Shown piece by piece: positions 1 through 7,919 of a DNA stretch of 31,194 bases. A program made the position numbers and the translations under genes. The DNA is from VGBK01 sp964548475 (GTDB lineage: Bacteria > Actinomycetota > Acidimicrobiia > Spongiisociales > UBA11373): the NCBI GenBank assembly GCA_964548475.1, contig CAZJRF010000010.1, positions 1-31,194 on the forward strand, read 5' to 3'. Position 1 is the stretch's first letter; the number at the start of each line of letters is the position of its first letter. The notes under the pieces are model-generated. The model was not told the origin of the DNA. It saw only the letters and a list, made by a program, of their open reading frames with translations, and did no database searches.

Positions 1-2022
1 TTCCGAGATCGGCGGGTGCTGGACGATCGCGTTTGCTGGGTGGGGGACGAGGCGGGGGTGGTGGTAGCGGCGGAGTCGGAGCAGATTGCCGAGGAGGCGC
101 TGCGGCTGATCCGGGTGGATTGGGAGGTGCTGCCCTTTGTGCTGGACCCGGAGGCGGCAATGGAGCCGGGGGCGCCGGTGCTGCACCCGGAGATTGCCCC
201 GGCCAACGTGCTGCCGCCGGACCCGGTGGGCGGGGGAGACGTCTTCGTGGACAAGGGAGATGTGGAGGAGGCGCTGGCGGCGGCCGAGGTGGTGGTGGAG
301 GCCGGCGCGGTGTACCACAACGCCAACCAGGGGAGCCTGGAGAACTGGTGCTGCCTGGCGCGCTGGGAAGGGAATCGGCTGACGATCTGGTCGAACTCGT
401 ACGAGGCGGATCAGACCCGGATGCACCTCAGCCAAATGCTGGATCTCCCCCTCTCGCAGGTGCGGGTCATCTCGCACTACGTGGGGGGCCAGTTCGGCCG
501 CAACGACACCGGGGATCAGCCGTTCTTCTTGTTCACCGCCCTGCTGGCGAGGCGGACGGGCCGGCCGGTGAAGTTCCGTCACAGCCGACGGGAGGCCTTC
601 CACGACTCCCGCCAGCCGATCGCTTACCGGGCCCGGGTGGGGGCGGGGGCGGATGGGAGGATCACCGCCCTGGCGGTGCGAGGGGTGGGGAACGTGGGGG
701 CGTACGCTGATCATTCGGTGTTTGCCCTGAAGTACGCGCCGGCCGAGGTGGCGGAGGTCTGTTTCGCTCACATCCCGCATGTGCGGATGGAGGCGTACGG
801 GGTGTATGCCAACGTGCTGCCCGGCTGCATGATGAGGGGGGTGGGCAACTCCCAGCTGAACCTCATCCTGGGCGTGGCGGTGGACGTGCTCGCGGAGCGG
901 CTGGGGATGGACCCGATTGAGCTGGCGGTGCGCAACTTCGGGCACCGGTGGGAGACCTTGCCGGATCGGAGCCTGGAGGTGGTCCTGGAGGAAGGCGCGC
1001 GCCGTATCGGCTGGGCGGACAAGCGCCACGTCCCCGGGAAGGGCGGGGCCAGAGACGGGAAGCGGCGGGGGGTGGGGTTCTCGTTCCATCCGGGATGGCA
1101 CGCGGAGTGGCAGGAGCTGCGCCGGGGCGAGATCCAGGTGGGGCTGCGTCTGAACCCCGATGGGACGGTGCTCCTCGACGCCCCGACGGTGGAGACGGGG
1201 CCGGGCTCGAACACCTGCAACGTGCTGGGCTGTGCGGAGGCGCTCTCCTTCTTGGGGATCGGGCCGGAGGCAATCACCTGGGTGCCGGTGGTGGACACCG
1301 AGCGGGGCCTCAAAGACACGGTGCAGACCGACAGCTCGGTCTCCTTCCTGCAGTCGGAGGCGCTGGTGGAGGCGGCCGCCCGGTTGAAGGAGAAGCTGTT
1401 GGAGGTGGCGTCGGGGGAGCTGGGGGTGCCGGCTGAAGAGCTGGACGTCGCCGAAGGGCGGATCTTCGGGAAAGGTTCGGGCAAGGGAGGGGTGGACTTC
1501 CGCCGGGTGCTGTGGCAGGCGGACCTCGTGCCCCTAGCGGTGACGGTGAGCCGTATGCCGGCCGCCGAGGAAACCGGGGTGCCCTACTTGGCAACCTTCG
1601 CCGAGGTAGAGGTGGACACGGGGACGGGGCGGGTGGAGGTGCGGCGCCTGGTGGTGCTGAACGACTGCGGCACGGTGATGTACGCGTCGGGGGCGGAGGC
1701 GCAGCAGATCGGGGGGCAGTGCATGGGGGTGGGGGAGTCTTTGACCGAGGAGATCGTTTACGACCGGGCCACCGGCGCGCCCCTGAACTTCAACTGGCTG
1801 GACTACCGGATCCCCACCATGACCGACATGCCCGACATCGAGCCGGTGCTCCTGGAGGTGTGGCGGGGGGCGGGTGAGTACGGGGCATGCGGGATCGGGG
1901 AGGGGGTGCTGGCCTGCACCCCGGCCGCCATCCTGAACGCGGTGTATCAGGCGATCGGGGTGCGCATCGAGGGGATCCCGATCACCCCGGCCAAGGTGCT
2001 GGCGGCCCTGGGGAAGGCCTGA
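1..2022 (+). CDS. Xanthine dehydrogenase-family molybdopterin-binding (large) subunit, 5' end cut off by window
   Basis: Molybdenum-cofactor catalytic subunit of the xanthine dehydrogenase/aldehyde oxidase family. The frame is open from base 1 without a start, so the gene begins upstream; what remains is about 673 residues. The first 70 or so look like the end of the a/b hammerhead domain. The molybdopterin-binding domains follow, with a GGQFGR loop (window residues 162-167), an MRGVGN segment near 277, and GIGEG at 631-635, whose Glu is in the position of the family's catalytic base. The partner FAD subunit starts 2 nt after the stop, so the two are surely co-transcribed. No [2Fe-2S] subunit is visible and it may lie upstream. 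The substrate cannot be read from sequence: the family covers purines, aldehydes and aromatic heterocycles. The sense strand is strikingly G-rich (GTG, GGG, GCG codons). Confidence 0.9.
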   Translation, partial: FRDRRVLDDRVCWVGDEAGVVVAAESEQIAEEALRLIRVDWEVLPFVLDPEAAMEPGAPVLHPEIAPANVLPPDPVGGGDVFVDKGDVEEALAAAEVVVEAGAVYHNANQGSLENWCCLARWEGNRLTIWSNSYEADQTRMHLSQMLDLPLSQVRVISHYVGGQFGRNDTGDQPFFLFTALLARRTGRPVKFRHSRREAFHDSRQPIAYRARVGAGADGRITALAVRGVGNVGAYADHSVFALKYAPAEVAEVCFAHIPHVRMEAYGVYANVLPGCMMRGVGNSQLNLILGVAVDVLAERLGMDPIELAVRNFGHRWETLPDRSLEVVLEEGARRIGWADKRHVPGKGGARDGKRRGVGFSFHPGWHAEWQELRRGEIQVGLRLNPDGTVLLDAPTVETGPGSNTCNVLGCAEALSFLGIGPEAITWVPVVDTERGLKDTVQTDSSVSFLQSEALVEAAARLKEKLLEVASGELGVPAEELDVAEGRIFGKGSGKGGVDFRRVLWQADLVPLAVTVSRMPAAEETGVPYLATFAEVEVDTGTGRVEVRRLVVLNDCGTVMYASGAEAQQIGGQCMGVGESLTEEIVYDRATGAPLNFNWLDYRIPTMTDMPDIEPVLLEVWRGAGEYGACGIGEGVLACTPAAILNAVYQAIGVRIEGIPITPAKVLAALGKA

Positions 2023-2024
2023 CG

Positions 2025-4385
2025 GTGGAGCTGCGCCCCTTCCGCCACGCCGCCGCCGCCGGTCTGGAGGAGGCGGTGGCGCTCCTCGCCGAGCCGGGCA
2101 GCCGCCCGGTGGCGGGGGGGACCGACCTGTTGGGAGTGTTGCAGAACAACGTCCACCCCGACTACCCGCCGCTGCTGGTAGACCTGAAGCGGATCCCGGG
2201 CCTGGAGTACATCCGGGAGGACCGGCGGGGGCTGCGCCTGGGGACCCTGGCGACTTTGGCGGAGGTGGCCGCCCACCCTGTTGTCCGGGAGTGCTACCCG
2301 GCGCTGGCCGAGGCGGCCCGGTCGGTGGCCTCGCCGCAGATCCGCAACATGGCGACGGTAGGTGGGAACCTGTGCCAGGAGCCCCGCTGCTGGTACTACC
2401 GCTACCCGGAGAACCAGTTCTTCTGCGCTCGCAAGGACGGCAACGCGTGCCCGGCGATGATGGGGGAGAACCGCCACCACTCGATCTTCGGAGCGATGCG
2501 GGCCATCGACCCGCCTTGCACCCGGGACTGCCCCGCTCACATCGACATTGCGGCCTACCTTGAGCGGCTGCGGGCCGGTGATCGGGACGGGGCGGCCCGG
2601 CTGGTCTTGGAACGCAACCCGCTGCCCGCCATCACCGGTCGGGTCTGCCCCCACTACTGCGAGGTGAACTGCAACCGCGTGCACTACGACGAGGCGGTTT
2701 CGGTGCGGGAGATTGAACGGGTGGTGGGCGATCACGTCCTGGAGCACCCCGGCTGTTTCTACCGGGGGCCCCGGCGCCGGACCGGCAAGCACGCGGCGGT
2801 GGTCGGCTCCGGCCCCGCCGGGCTCTCCGCGGCCTTCTACCTGCGCCGGCTCGGGCACCGGGTCACCGTCTACGAGGCGATGGACGAGCCGGGGGGGATG
2901 CTCGTCTACGGGATCCCGGCCTACCGGCTCCCGCCCGAGGTGGTGCGCCGCCAAGTCGCCGCCCTGGCCGGCATGGGGATCGTGTTCCGTCTCGGCGCCC
3001 GGGTGGGAGGCCGGGGGCTGTCGCTGGGCACCCTGCGCCGGCGCCACGACGGCGTGTTCCTGGCCACCGGCACCTGGGTGCAGAAGACCCTGGGGCTGGC
3101 CCACGAGGAGATGCTTACCCCCGGCCTGGATTTCCTGCGAGGCATCCACGAGGGCAGGGTGACTCGGGTGGGCCGCCGGGTACTGGTGATCGGGGGTGGG
3201 AACGTCGCCCTCGACGTGGCCATCTCTGCCCTCCGCCTCGGCGCCGAAAAGGTCACGGTCGCCTGCCTGGAAAGCCGGGAGGAGATGCCCGCCTTCCCCG
3301 AAGACGTCGAACAGGCCCTCTGTGAGCAGGTGCAGGTCCTCCCCTCCTGGGGCCCCCGCCGGGTCCTGATTCGCGGTGGCCGGCTGGCCGGCATGCAACT
3401 TGGCCGCTGCACCTCCGTCTTCGACGCCGACGGGCGCTTCGCCCCCATCCTCGATCCCGGCGAGACCCGCACCATCCAGACCGACCAGGTCATCCTGGCC
3501 ATCGGCCAGGGGCCCGACCTCACGTATGCAGGGGAGACCCTCGGGCGGACGGGCCGACTGGCCGCCGACCCGGAGACCGGCGCCACCGTCCTTCGCGGCG
3601 TGTTCGCCGGCGGCGACGCCACCGGGGAACCCGCCACCGTGGTCGCCGCTCTCTCTGCCGGGCGCCGGGCCGCCTTCGGTCTCGATCGCTACCTCGGAGG
3701 ACGTGGAGAGCCGGGCCGGGGCCGGGGCCCGGTGTTGGTGGAAGAGAATCCGGCCTCCTTCCCGCACTCCGCCCGCGCTGTCCGGGACGAACTTCCTCCC
3801 GGGCAGCGCACCCTGGACGGGGAGGACACCGCCACGCTCTCGTGGGCCACCCTTCATGCTGAGGCCCGCCGCTGCTTCAACTGCGGCGGCTGCGTCGCGG
3901 TCAACGCCTCGGACCTGGCCCCGGTCCTGGTGGCCCTGCAAGCCACGATCCACACCGACCGGCGCAGCATCCCCGCTCGGGACTTCTTCGCGGTCGGGCC
4001 TCGCACCACCACCGTCCTCGCCCCCGGTGAACTGGTCCGGGCAGTGCGCATCCCCCGCCCCGCCCCCGGTACCCGCCAGTGCTACCTCAAGTTCCGCACC
4101 CGCCAATCGATCGACTTCCCCATCGCCTCCGTCGCCGTCTCCGTCACCCAGACCGGCGGCCGCGTCACCGCTGCCCGCGTGGCCCTAGGCGCCGTCGCCC
4201 CCATCCCCCTCCGCGCCACCTCCGCCGAGAATCACTTGATCGGCCGGGCCCTGAACCGCACCACCGCGAGTCGGGTCGCCGCCCTCGGCGTGGCCGACGC
4301 CGCCCCCCTCAGTGAGAACCGCTACAAGGTCGCCATCGTCGAAACTCTCATACGGCGCGCCCTCAGCAAGGTGGCCGGGAAGTGA
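2025..4385 (+). CDS. XDH-family FAD-binding subunit with a nested GltD/DPYD-like flavoprotein domain
   Basis: A 786-residue fusion starting at GTG, 2 nt after the molybdenum subunit. Residues 1-155 are the N-terminal part of an XDH FAD subunit of the YagS/PaoB kind (GGTDLL near 28-33, GGN at 113-115), with four cysteines (117, 122, 134, 142) as in subunits that carry an extra [4Fe-4S] cluster. Residues about 160-625 are inserted. They comprise a DPYD/GltD-type cluster domain (C165, C169, C208, C212, C216), an FAD Rossmann motif GSGPAG (261-266), an NAD(P)H motif GGGN (390-393), a second FAD motif GGD (529-531) and C617-C620-C623. The XDH FAD-subunit sequence then resumes (SDLAPVLVAL) and ends in a CO-dehydrogenase flavoprotein C-terminal domain. 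The protein should hold two FADs, an NAD(P)H site and several Fe-S clusters, linking the molybdenum subunit to pyridine nucleotide. The frame is intact throughout, so this is not an assembly artefact of two genes. Confidence 0.88.
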   Translation: MELRPFRHAAAAGLEEAVALLAEPGSRPVAGGTDLLGVLQNNVHPDYPPLLVDLKRIPGLEYIREDRRGLRLGTLATLAEVAAHPVVRECYPALAEAARSVASPQIRNMATVGGNLCQEPRCWYYRYPENQFFCARKDGNACPAMMGENRHHSIFGAMRAIDPPCTRDCPAHIDIAAYLERLRAGDRDGAARLVLERNPLPAITGRVCPHYCEVNCNRVHYDEAVSVREIERVVGDHVLEHPGCFYRGPRRRTGKHAAVVGSGPAGLSAAFYLRRLGHRVTVYEAMDEPGGMLVYGIPAYRLPPEVVRRQVAALAGMGIVFRLGARVGGRGLSLGTLRRRHDGVFLATGTWVQKTLGLAHEEMLTPGLDFLRGIHEGRVTRVGRRVLVIGGGNVALDVAISALRLGAEKVTVACLESREEMPAFPEDVEQALCEQVQVLPSWGPRRVLIRGGRLAGMQLGRCTSVFDADGRFAPILDPGETRTIQTDQVILAIGQGPDLTYAGETLGRTGRLAADPETGATVLRGVFAGGDATGEPATVVAALSAGRRAAFGLDRYLGGRGEPGRGRGPVLVEENPASFPHSARAVRDELPPGQRTLDGEDTATLSWATLHAEARRCFNCGGCVAVNASDLAPVLVALQATIHTDRRSIPARDFFAVGPRTTTVLAPGELVRAVRIPRPAPGTRQCYLKFRTRQSIDFPIASVAVSVTQTGGRVTAARVALGAVAPIPLRATSAENHLIGRALNRTTASRVAALGVADAAPLSENRYKVAIVETLIRRALSKVAGK

Positions 4386-4424
4386 GTTACCTTTCCCTCG
4401 CGGGGTCACGATGAGGCGCTCTCC

Positions 4425-5057
4425 TTGACCTCGATCCTGGTCCCAGGTCCCGATGGGCGACCCCGGTGCTGGTGGGGCGTAGGGAGTGACGAGGTCTACC
4501 TCCGCTACCACGACGAGGAATGGGGCCGCCCGGTCACGGACGACCGGGGCCTGTTCGAGATGTTGGTCCTGGAAGGCTTCCAGGCCGGTCTTTCCTGGTC
4601 GACCATCCTGCGCAAGCGCCCCGCTTTCCGGGCGGCTTTCGCCGGCTTCGACCCGGTGGTCGTGGCCGGCTTCGGGGAGGCCGACGTGGAGGGGCTGCTG
4701 GGCGACGCGGGCATCGTGCGGCACCGCGGCAAGATCGAGGCGGCGGTGGCCAACGCCCGCGCCGCCCGGGCCGTCGCCGGGGAGATGGGCTCGCTGGCGG
4801 CCTGCTTCTGGCCCCGAGCGGTGCCCGATGCGCCTGCCCCCGAGTCGATGGCGGATATACCCGGCCAGACGCCGGAGTCGCGATCCCTCAGCCGCGAACT
4901 GAAGGGCCGCGGTTTTCGCTTCGTGGGCCCCACCATCGTGTATGCCTTCATGCAGGCAGTGGGCGTGGTGAACGACCATGCCCGGGGCTGCGTGGTGCGT
5001 CCGGCGATCGAGGAAGAGCGCCGGGTGGTGCTGCGCCGATTTGCCGCGAGCGGCTAG
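4425..5057 (+). CDS. tag: DNA-3-methyladenine glycosylase I
   Basis: Base-excision repair enzyme that removes 3-methyladenine from alkylated DNA. It matches E. coli Tag over nearly its whole length: RCWWG near the N-terminus, YHDEEWG, EGFQAGLSW with the Glu that binds the base, DAGIVRHRGKI, and VNDHARGC near the C-terminus. The zinc ligands of the family (Cys of RCWW, His of YHDEEWG, His and Cys of NDHARGC) are all present. The length of 210 residues is normal with a short C-terminal extension. The start is TTG at 4425, the first start-like codon after the previous stop, with a GATGAGG ribosome-binding sequence at 4410-4416. It probably belongs to the same transcription direction as its neighbours, but a functional link to the molybdoenzyme is not evident. 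Confidence 0.93.
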   Translation: MTSILVPGPDGRPRCWWGVGSDEVYLRYHDEEWGRPVTDDRGLFEMLVLEGFQAGLSWSTILRKRPAFRAAFAGFDPVVVAGFGEADVEGLLGDAGIVRHRGKIEAAVANARAARAVAGEMGSLAACFWPRAVPDAPAPESMADIPGQTPESRSLSRELKGRGFRFVGPTIVYAFMQAVGVVNDHARGCVVRPAIEEERRVVLRRFAASG

Positions 5058-5085
5058 CGTCCCGCCCGGTTCGCGGCAGGGAGAG

Positions 5086-5877
5086 ATGTCGGTGAGCTTC
5101 AGCGAGGCCAGCGCGGTACGGCGGGTGGGAGAGACCACCTGGGCGGGAGAGATCGCGGCGGGGTGGGACATCGGGGGCAACGCCGACGGGGGCTACACCC
5201 TGGCCATTGCCGCCCGGGCGGCGGCAGGGGCGGCGGAGCACCCCGACCCGGTGACGGTGACCGCCCACTACCTCGCCCCGGGGCGGCCGGGCCCGGTGAC
5301 CGTGGAGACGCAGGTGATCCGGCGGGGAGGCCGCTTCACCACGGTGGCGGCCACCCTGGCCTCGGCCGAGCGCCTGCTGCTGGCCGTGCTCGGCACCTTC
5401 GGCGAGCTGGGGGGTTACGAAGGGCCGGAGCGGGTGGAGGCCGCGCCGCCCCCGCTGCCCCCTCCCGAGGAGTGCGCGCTGGTGGTACCGTCGGAGACCT
5501 TCCCACCGCCTTTCATGGGCCGGGTGGAGCTGCGCTTGGATCCGGGCGAGGACGTCTTCGGCGGCGTCTCGGGCCCTCCCCGGGTGAGCGGCTGGTTCCG
5601 CTTCCCCGGCGGCGAGCCGGTGGATACCCTCGGTCTGCTGGTGGCGGTGGATGCTTTCCCTCCTACGGTCTTCCGAGCCGGCCTGCCTTTCGGCTGGGTG
5701 CCCACGATCGAGCTGACCGCTCACGTGCGCGCCCGGCCGGCGCCGGGCTGGCTGCGCTGCGCGTTCGCGACGCGCTTCATCACCGGCGGCTTCCTGGAGG
5801 AGGACGGGGAGGTGTGGGACGCGTCGGGCCGCCTGGTCGCCCAGTCGCGCCAGCTGGCGCTGCTGCCTCGCGGCTAG
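5086..5877 (+). CDS. TesB-like acyl-CoA thioesterase family protein (double hotdog)
   Basis: 263-residue protein of the thioesterase family with two tandem hotdog folds (TesB/4HBT_3 type), expected to hydrolyse acyl-CoA thioesters in the cytoplasm. Family-like features are the N-terminal GWDIGGNADGGYTLAIAAR segment, where the GGY stretch packs the first hotdog helix, a TVTAHYLAPG strand, and the C-terminal LVAQSRQLALL strand typical of TesB C-termini. The ATG at 5086 is preceded by GGGAGAG, 28 nt after tag. The acyl preference is unknown. A second member of the same family lies at 18563-19357; the two are diverged and not a recent duplication. Confidence 0.8.
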   Translation: MSVSFSEASAVRRVGETTWAGEIAAGWDIGGNADGGYTLAIAARAAAGAAEHPDPVTVTAHYLAPGRPGPVTVETQVIRRGGRFTTVAATLASAERLLLAVLGTFGELGGYEGPERVEAAPPPLPPPEECALVVPSETFPPPFMGRVELRLDPGEDVFGGVSGPPRVSGWFRFPGGEPVDTLGLLVAVDAFPPTVFRAGLPFGWVPTIELTAHVRARPAPGWLRCAFATRFITGGFLEEDGEVWDASGRLVAQSRQLALLPRG

Positions 5878-5954
5878 CGCCCGGCGAAGCGCCTCCCCGC
5901 CGGGGCCGGGGGTAAGAGCTGCCGGGGGAGCGGGACCGTCTCCGGGAGCGCTGC

Positions 5955-5960
5955 TAGCGT
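5955..5960 (+). promoter_or_regulatory. -10 box for leaderless LLM oxidoreductase gene
   Basis: TAGCGT ends 6 nt before the GTG at 5967 and there is no ribosome-binding sequence in between. This spacing places the transcription start on or next to the start codon. No clear -35 is visible. Confidence 0.6.
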
Positions 5961-5966
5961 TCCGGC

Positions 5967-6902
5967 GTGACCGGGCCACGCCCCTTCCGGTTCGGGATCA
6001 TCCTCGGCGAGGTCCCCGACCGGGTGGCCTGGGGGGAGACGCTACGGCGGGCGGAGGACTGCGGCTTCGACATCGTTCTCCAGGGCGATCACCTCGGTGG
6101 AGGGATGGCGCCCTTCTCCGCGCTGGCGATGGCGGCCGCGGTCACCCGGCTCCGGGTGGGGACGCTGGTCCTGGCCAACGACTACCGCCATCCGTTGCTG
6201 ACCGCGCAGGAGGCAGCCACCGTCGCCGGGCTCTCGGGCGGGCGCTTCGAGCTCGGCATCGGGGCCGGCTGGATCGAAGAGCACTACCGTCGGGCCGGCC
6301 TCCCCTTCGACCCGCCCGCGGTCCGGGTGGCCCGGCTCGAAGAGGCGGTCCGCATCATCAAGGGCTTCTGGTCGGGTGTCCCCTTCCGTCACGAGGGCGA
6401 GCACTACCGGGTGGCGATACCAGGGCGCCCGGCACCACTACCAGCCCTGCCTCCGCCGCTGCTGATCGCCGGGTCGGGCCCCCGCCTGCTCCGCCTGGCC
6501 GGCCGGGCGGCCGACATCGTCGGTATCACCGCCACGCTGGGCCGCACCGGCTTCGCCGGCTTCTCCGCCGGTCTTCTCACCGCGGGTCCGCGCCTGCCAG
6601 ACCAGCTGGGCTGGATAAGGGAGGGGGCTGCCGAGCGCTTCCCGTCGGTCGAACTCAACGTCCTCGTCCACATCGCGGCGCTAACCGACGACCCGCGCGG
6701 ATTCGCCGAGCGCATCGGCGGGGAGCAGCGGGTCCCCCCCGAGGTGGTGTTGCAGTCCCCGCACGTCGTCGCCGGGAGCCCGGCCCAGGTGCGCGACCTG
6801 CTCGTGCAGCGCCGGGAGCGGTTTGGGCTCTCCTACTTCGTGTTCCCGGCCGCCTCCCTGGCCGACGTGGGCGGCATCGTGGCGGGTCTGGCCGGGCAGT
6901 AG
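5967..6902 (+). CDS. LLM class F420-dependent oxidoreductase (MSMEG_2516-like)
   Basis: Luciferase-like TIM-barrel oxidoreductase of 311 residues, probably using coenzyme F420 (or FMN). Visible features are the first strand FRFGIILGEV, the segment RAEDCGFDIVLQGDHL, the strand RLRVGTLVLANDYRHP, the motif LSGGRFELGIGAGW typical of F420-type LLM proteins, and a C-terminal VVAGSPAQVRDLL segment. The pattern fits the actinobacterial TIGR03621 group, whose substrates are unknown. The GTG start is supported by a TAGCGT -10 box 6 nt upstream and by the protein starting directly at the barrel. A broken gene of another LLM subgroup lies just downstream in opposite orientation. Confidence 0.87.
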   Translation: MTGPRPFRFGIILGEVPDRVAWGETLRRAEDCGFDIVLQGDHLGGGMAPFSALAMAAAVTRLRVGTLVLANDYRHPLLTAQEAATVAGLSGGRFELGIGAGWIEEHYRRAGLPFDPPAVRVARLEEAVRIIKGFWSGVPFRHEGEHYRVAIPGRPAPLPALPPPLLIAGSGPRLLRLAGRAADIVGITATLGRTGFAGFSAGLLTAGPRLPDQLGWIREGAAERFPSVELNVLVHIAALTDDPRGFAERIGGEQRVPPEVVLQSPHVVAGSPAQVRDLLVQRRERFGLSYFVFPAASLADVGGIVAGLAGQ

Positions 6903-6926
6903 GGCAGGCCGGGTGGGGGTGAGGGC

Positions 6927-7301
6927 CTACCGGGGCGGCCCGGCCGAGATGTAATCGGGCCAGAACTCCCAGGGCCGCAACGGCCAACCGATGCCCACTC
7001 CCAGTATCAGCCGGCCCCGCGACAGGTGGTCGAGGGTGACCGTCTGGCGGGCAAGGGTGGTAGGCCGCCGGCGGGGGAGGGGAGTGATCATGGTCCCCAG
7101 GGTGATCCGCTCGGTGGCCCGGGCCACCGCCCCCAGGGCTACCCAGGGATCGATGACCGGTCCGGCCCAATCGCCGGCTTGTGTGTGGTCCCAGAGGAAC
7201 AGGCCGTCCCATCCTGCCGCCTCTGCGCGACCGGCGAGATCGAGCAGGTGATCGGGATCGGCGAAGTCCCCGAAGTCGGGAAAGCAGATGGCCCAGTGGA
7301 C
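6927..7301 (-). pseudogene. Truncated LLM class flavin/F420 oxidoreductase remnant
   Basis: An open frame of 124 codons matches only the N-terminal third of an LLM oxidoreductase: FPDFGDFADPDHL, AEAAGWDGLFLWDH, ARATERITLGTMITPLPRRRP and LSRGRLILGVGIGWP, then an abrupt stop after a short non-homologous tail. Family members are about 280-320 residues. No usable start codon exists in frame: upstream codons run back to a TAG, and the position where homologues start reads GTC (7301-7299). A TAGCAT box sits 9 nt before it at 7316-7311, as if an old leaderless GTG start had mutated. Loss of the start plus loss of two thirds of the barrel indicate a decayed gene. It differs in sequence from the intact LLM gene next door, so it is not a duplicated copy of it. 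Confidence 0.65.
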
Positions 7302-7360
7302 GGTCCGGGCATGCTAGAGAGCGCGCCGGCAGCCGGCCGGGGCGGAGCTAGCTGTACGCG

Positions 7361-7792
7361 CTATCCGTGTGCGTGCCCCTCCTGAGCGTGCTCGTGGTGC
7401 TCATGCTCCTCGTGTGCGTGCCCATTGTGCTCCGCCTCATGGGCGGCGATGCTGCGGCGGACCTCGTCCATGTCGAGGGCCCGCACCTGGCCGATCAGGT
7501 CCTCGAGCATCGGCGCGGGCAGCGCCCCCGGCTGGGAGTAGAGGACGATCTGGTCGCGGAAGACCATCAGGGTGGGGATCGAGCGGATGCCGAAGGCGGC
7601 GGCCAGCTCCTGCTGCGCCTCGGTGTCGACCTTGGCGAACACCAGGTCGGGGTTCTTCTCGGCAGCCTTCTCGAAGACGGGGCCGAATGTCAGGCAGGGC
7701 CCGCACCAGGAGGCCCAGAAGTCGATGAGAACCGTCTCGTTGTCGGCGATGGTCGCCTGGAAGTTGTCCTTGGTGAGCTCCAGGGTGGGCAT
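7361..7792 (-). CDS. Thioredoxin family protein with His-rich C-terminal tail
   Basis: 143-residue cytoplasmic thioredoxin. The redox motif WCGPC (C30, C33) is intact, DFWASW precedes it, and the cis-proline region reads RSIPTLMVF. After the fold ends near residue 117 comes a 26-residue tail with ten histidines (spaced as HAH, HEHH, GHAHG), which looks like a metal-binding tail for Ni, Zn, Cu or Fe. The start at 7792 is chosen because AGGAGA lies about 10 nt upstream and thioredoxin homology begins at once; an upstream in-frame ATG at 7849 would run into the promoter. It is divergent from the dps gene and shares its promoter region, suggesting joint control of a thiol-redox and an iron-storage function. 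Confidence 0.9.
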   Translation of the reverse strand: MPTLELTKDNFQATIADNETVLIDFWASWCGPCLTFGPVFEKAAEKNPDLVFAKVDTEAQQELAAAFGIRSIPTLMVFRDQIVLYSQPGALPAPMLEDLIGQVRALDMDEVRRSIAAHEAEHNGHAHEEHEHHEHAQEGHAHG

Positions 7793-7833
7793 GCGTCTGA
7801 TCGTCTCCTGTGATCGGCGTCGTGCGAACAGAC

Positions 7834-7843
7834 ATTCTAATAT
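7834..7843. promoter_or_regulatory. Divergent overlapping -10 boxes for trx (-) and dps (+)
   Basis: On the minus strand TAGAAT (7839-7834) is a good -10 for the thioredoxin gene. On the plus strand TAATAT (7838-7843) is a good -10 for dps. The two overlap, so only one polymerase could bind at a time. No convincing -35 is seen for either, which would fit an activator or an alternative sigma factor. Confidence 0.55.
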
Positions 7844-7856
7844 CGTCACAGTGACG
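7844..7856. promoter_or_regulatory. Palindromic operator CGTCACAGTGACG (copy 1)
   Basis: A perfect inverted repeat CGTCAC-A-GTGACG, directly abutting the TAATAT -10 box of dps and just upstream of the thioredoxin -10 box. The same 13 bp recur at 8464-8476 next to another -10 box. The position over the expected dps start site suggests a repressor or dual regulator; the protein is not recognised. Confidence 0.65.
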
Positions 7857-7919
7857 GATTATTCCCGCTGCCCCCGGGGTTGGGATAGGGGAGAGGAACG
7901 TCCACGGAAGGAGTCACAC

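Noticed and set aside
1947..4106. 719-codon open frame on the minus strand opposite the fused FAD subunit
   Set aside because: It is a GC-rich antisense shadow: low-complexity Gly/Ala/Arg/Pro composition and no domain pattern, while the plus strand encodes clear enzymes.
2025..4385. Fused FAD subunit as two frameshifted or misjoined genes
   Set aside because: One frame is open through both seams, each domain is complete, and the cysteine motif at the second seam serves both parts.
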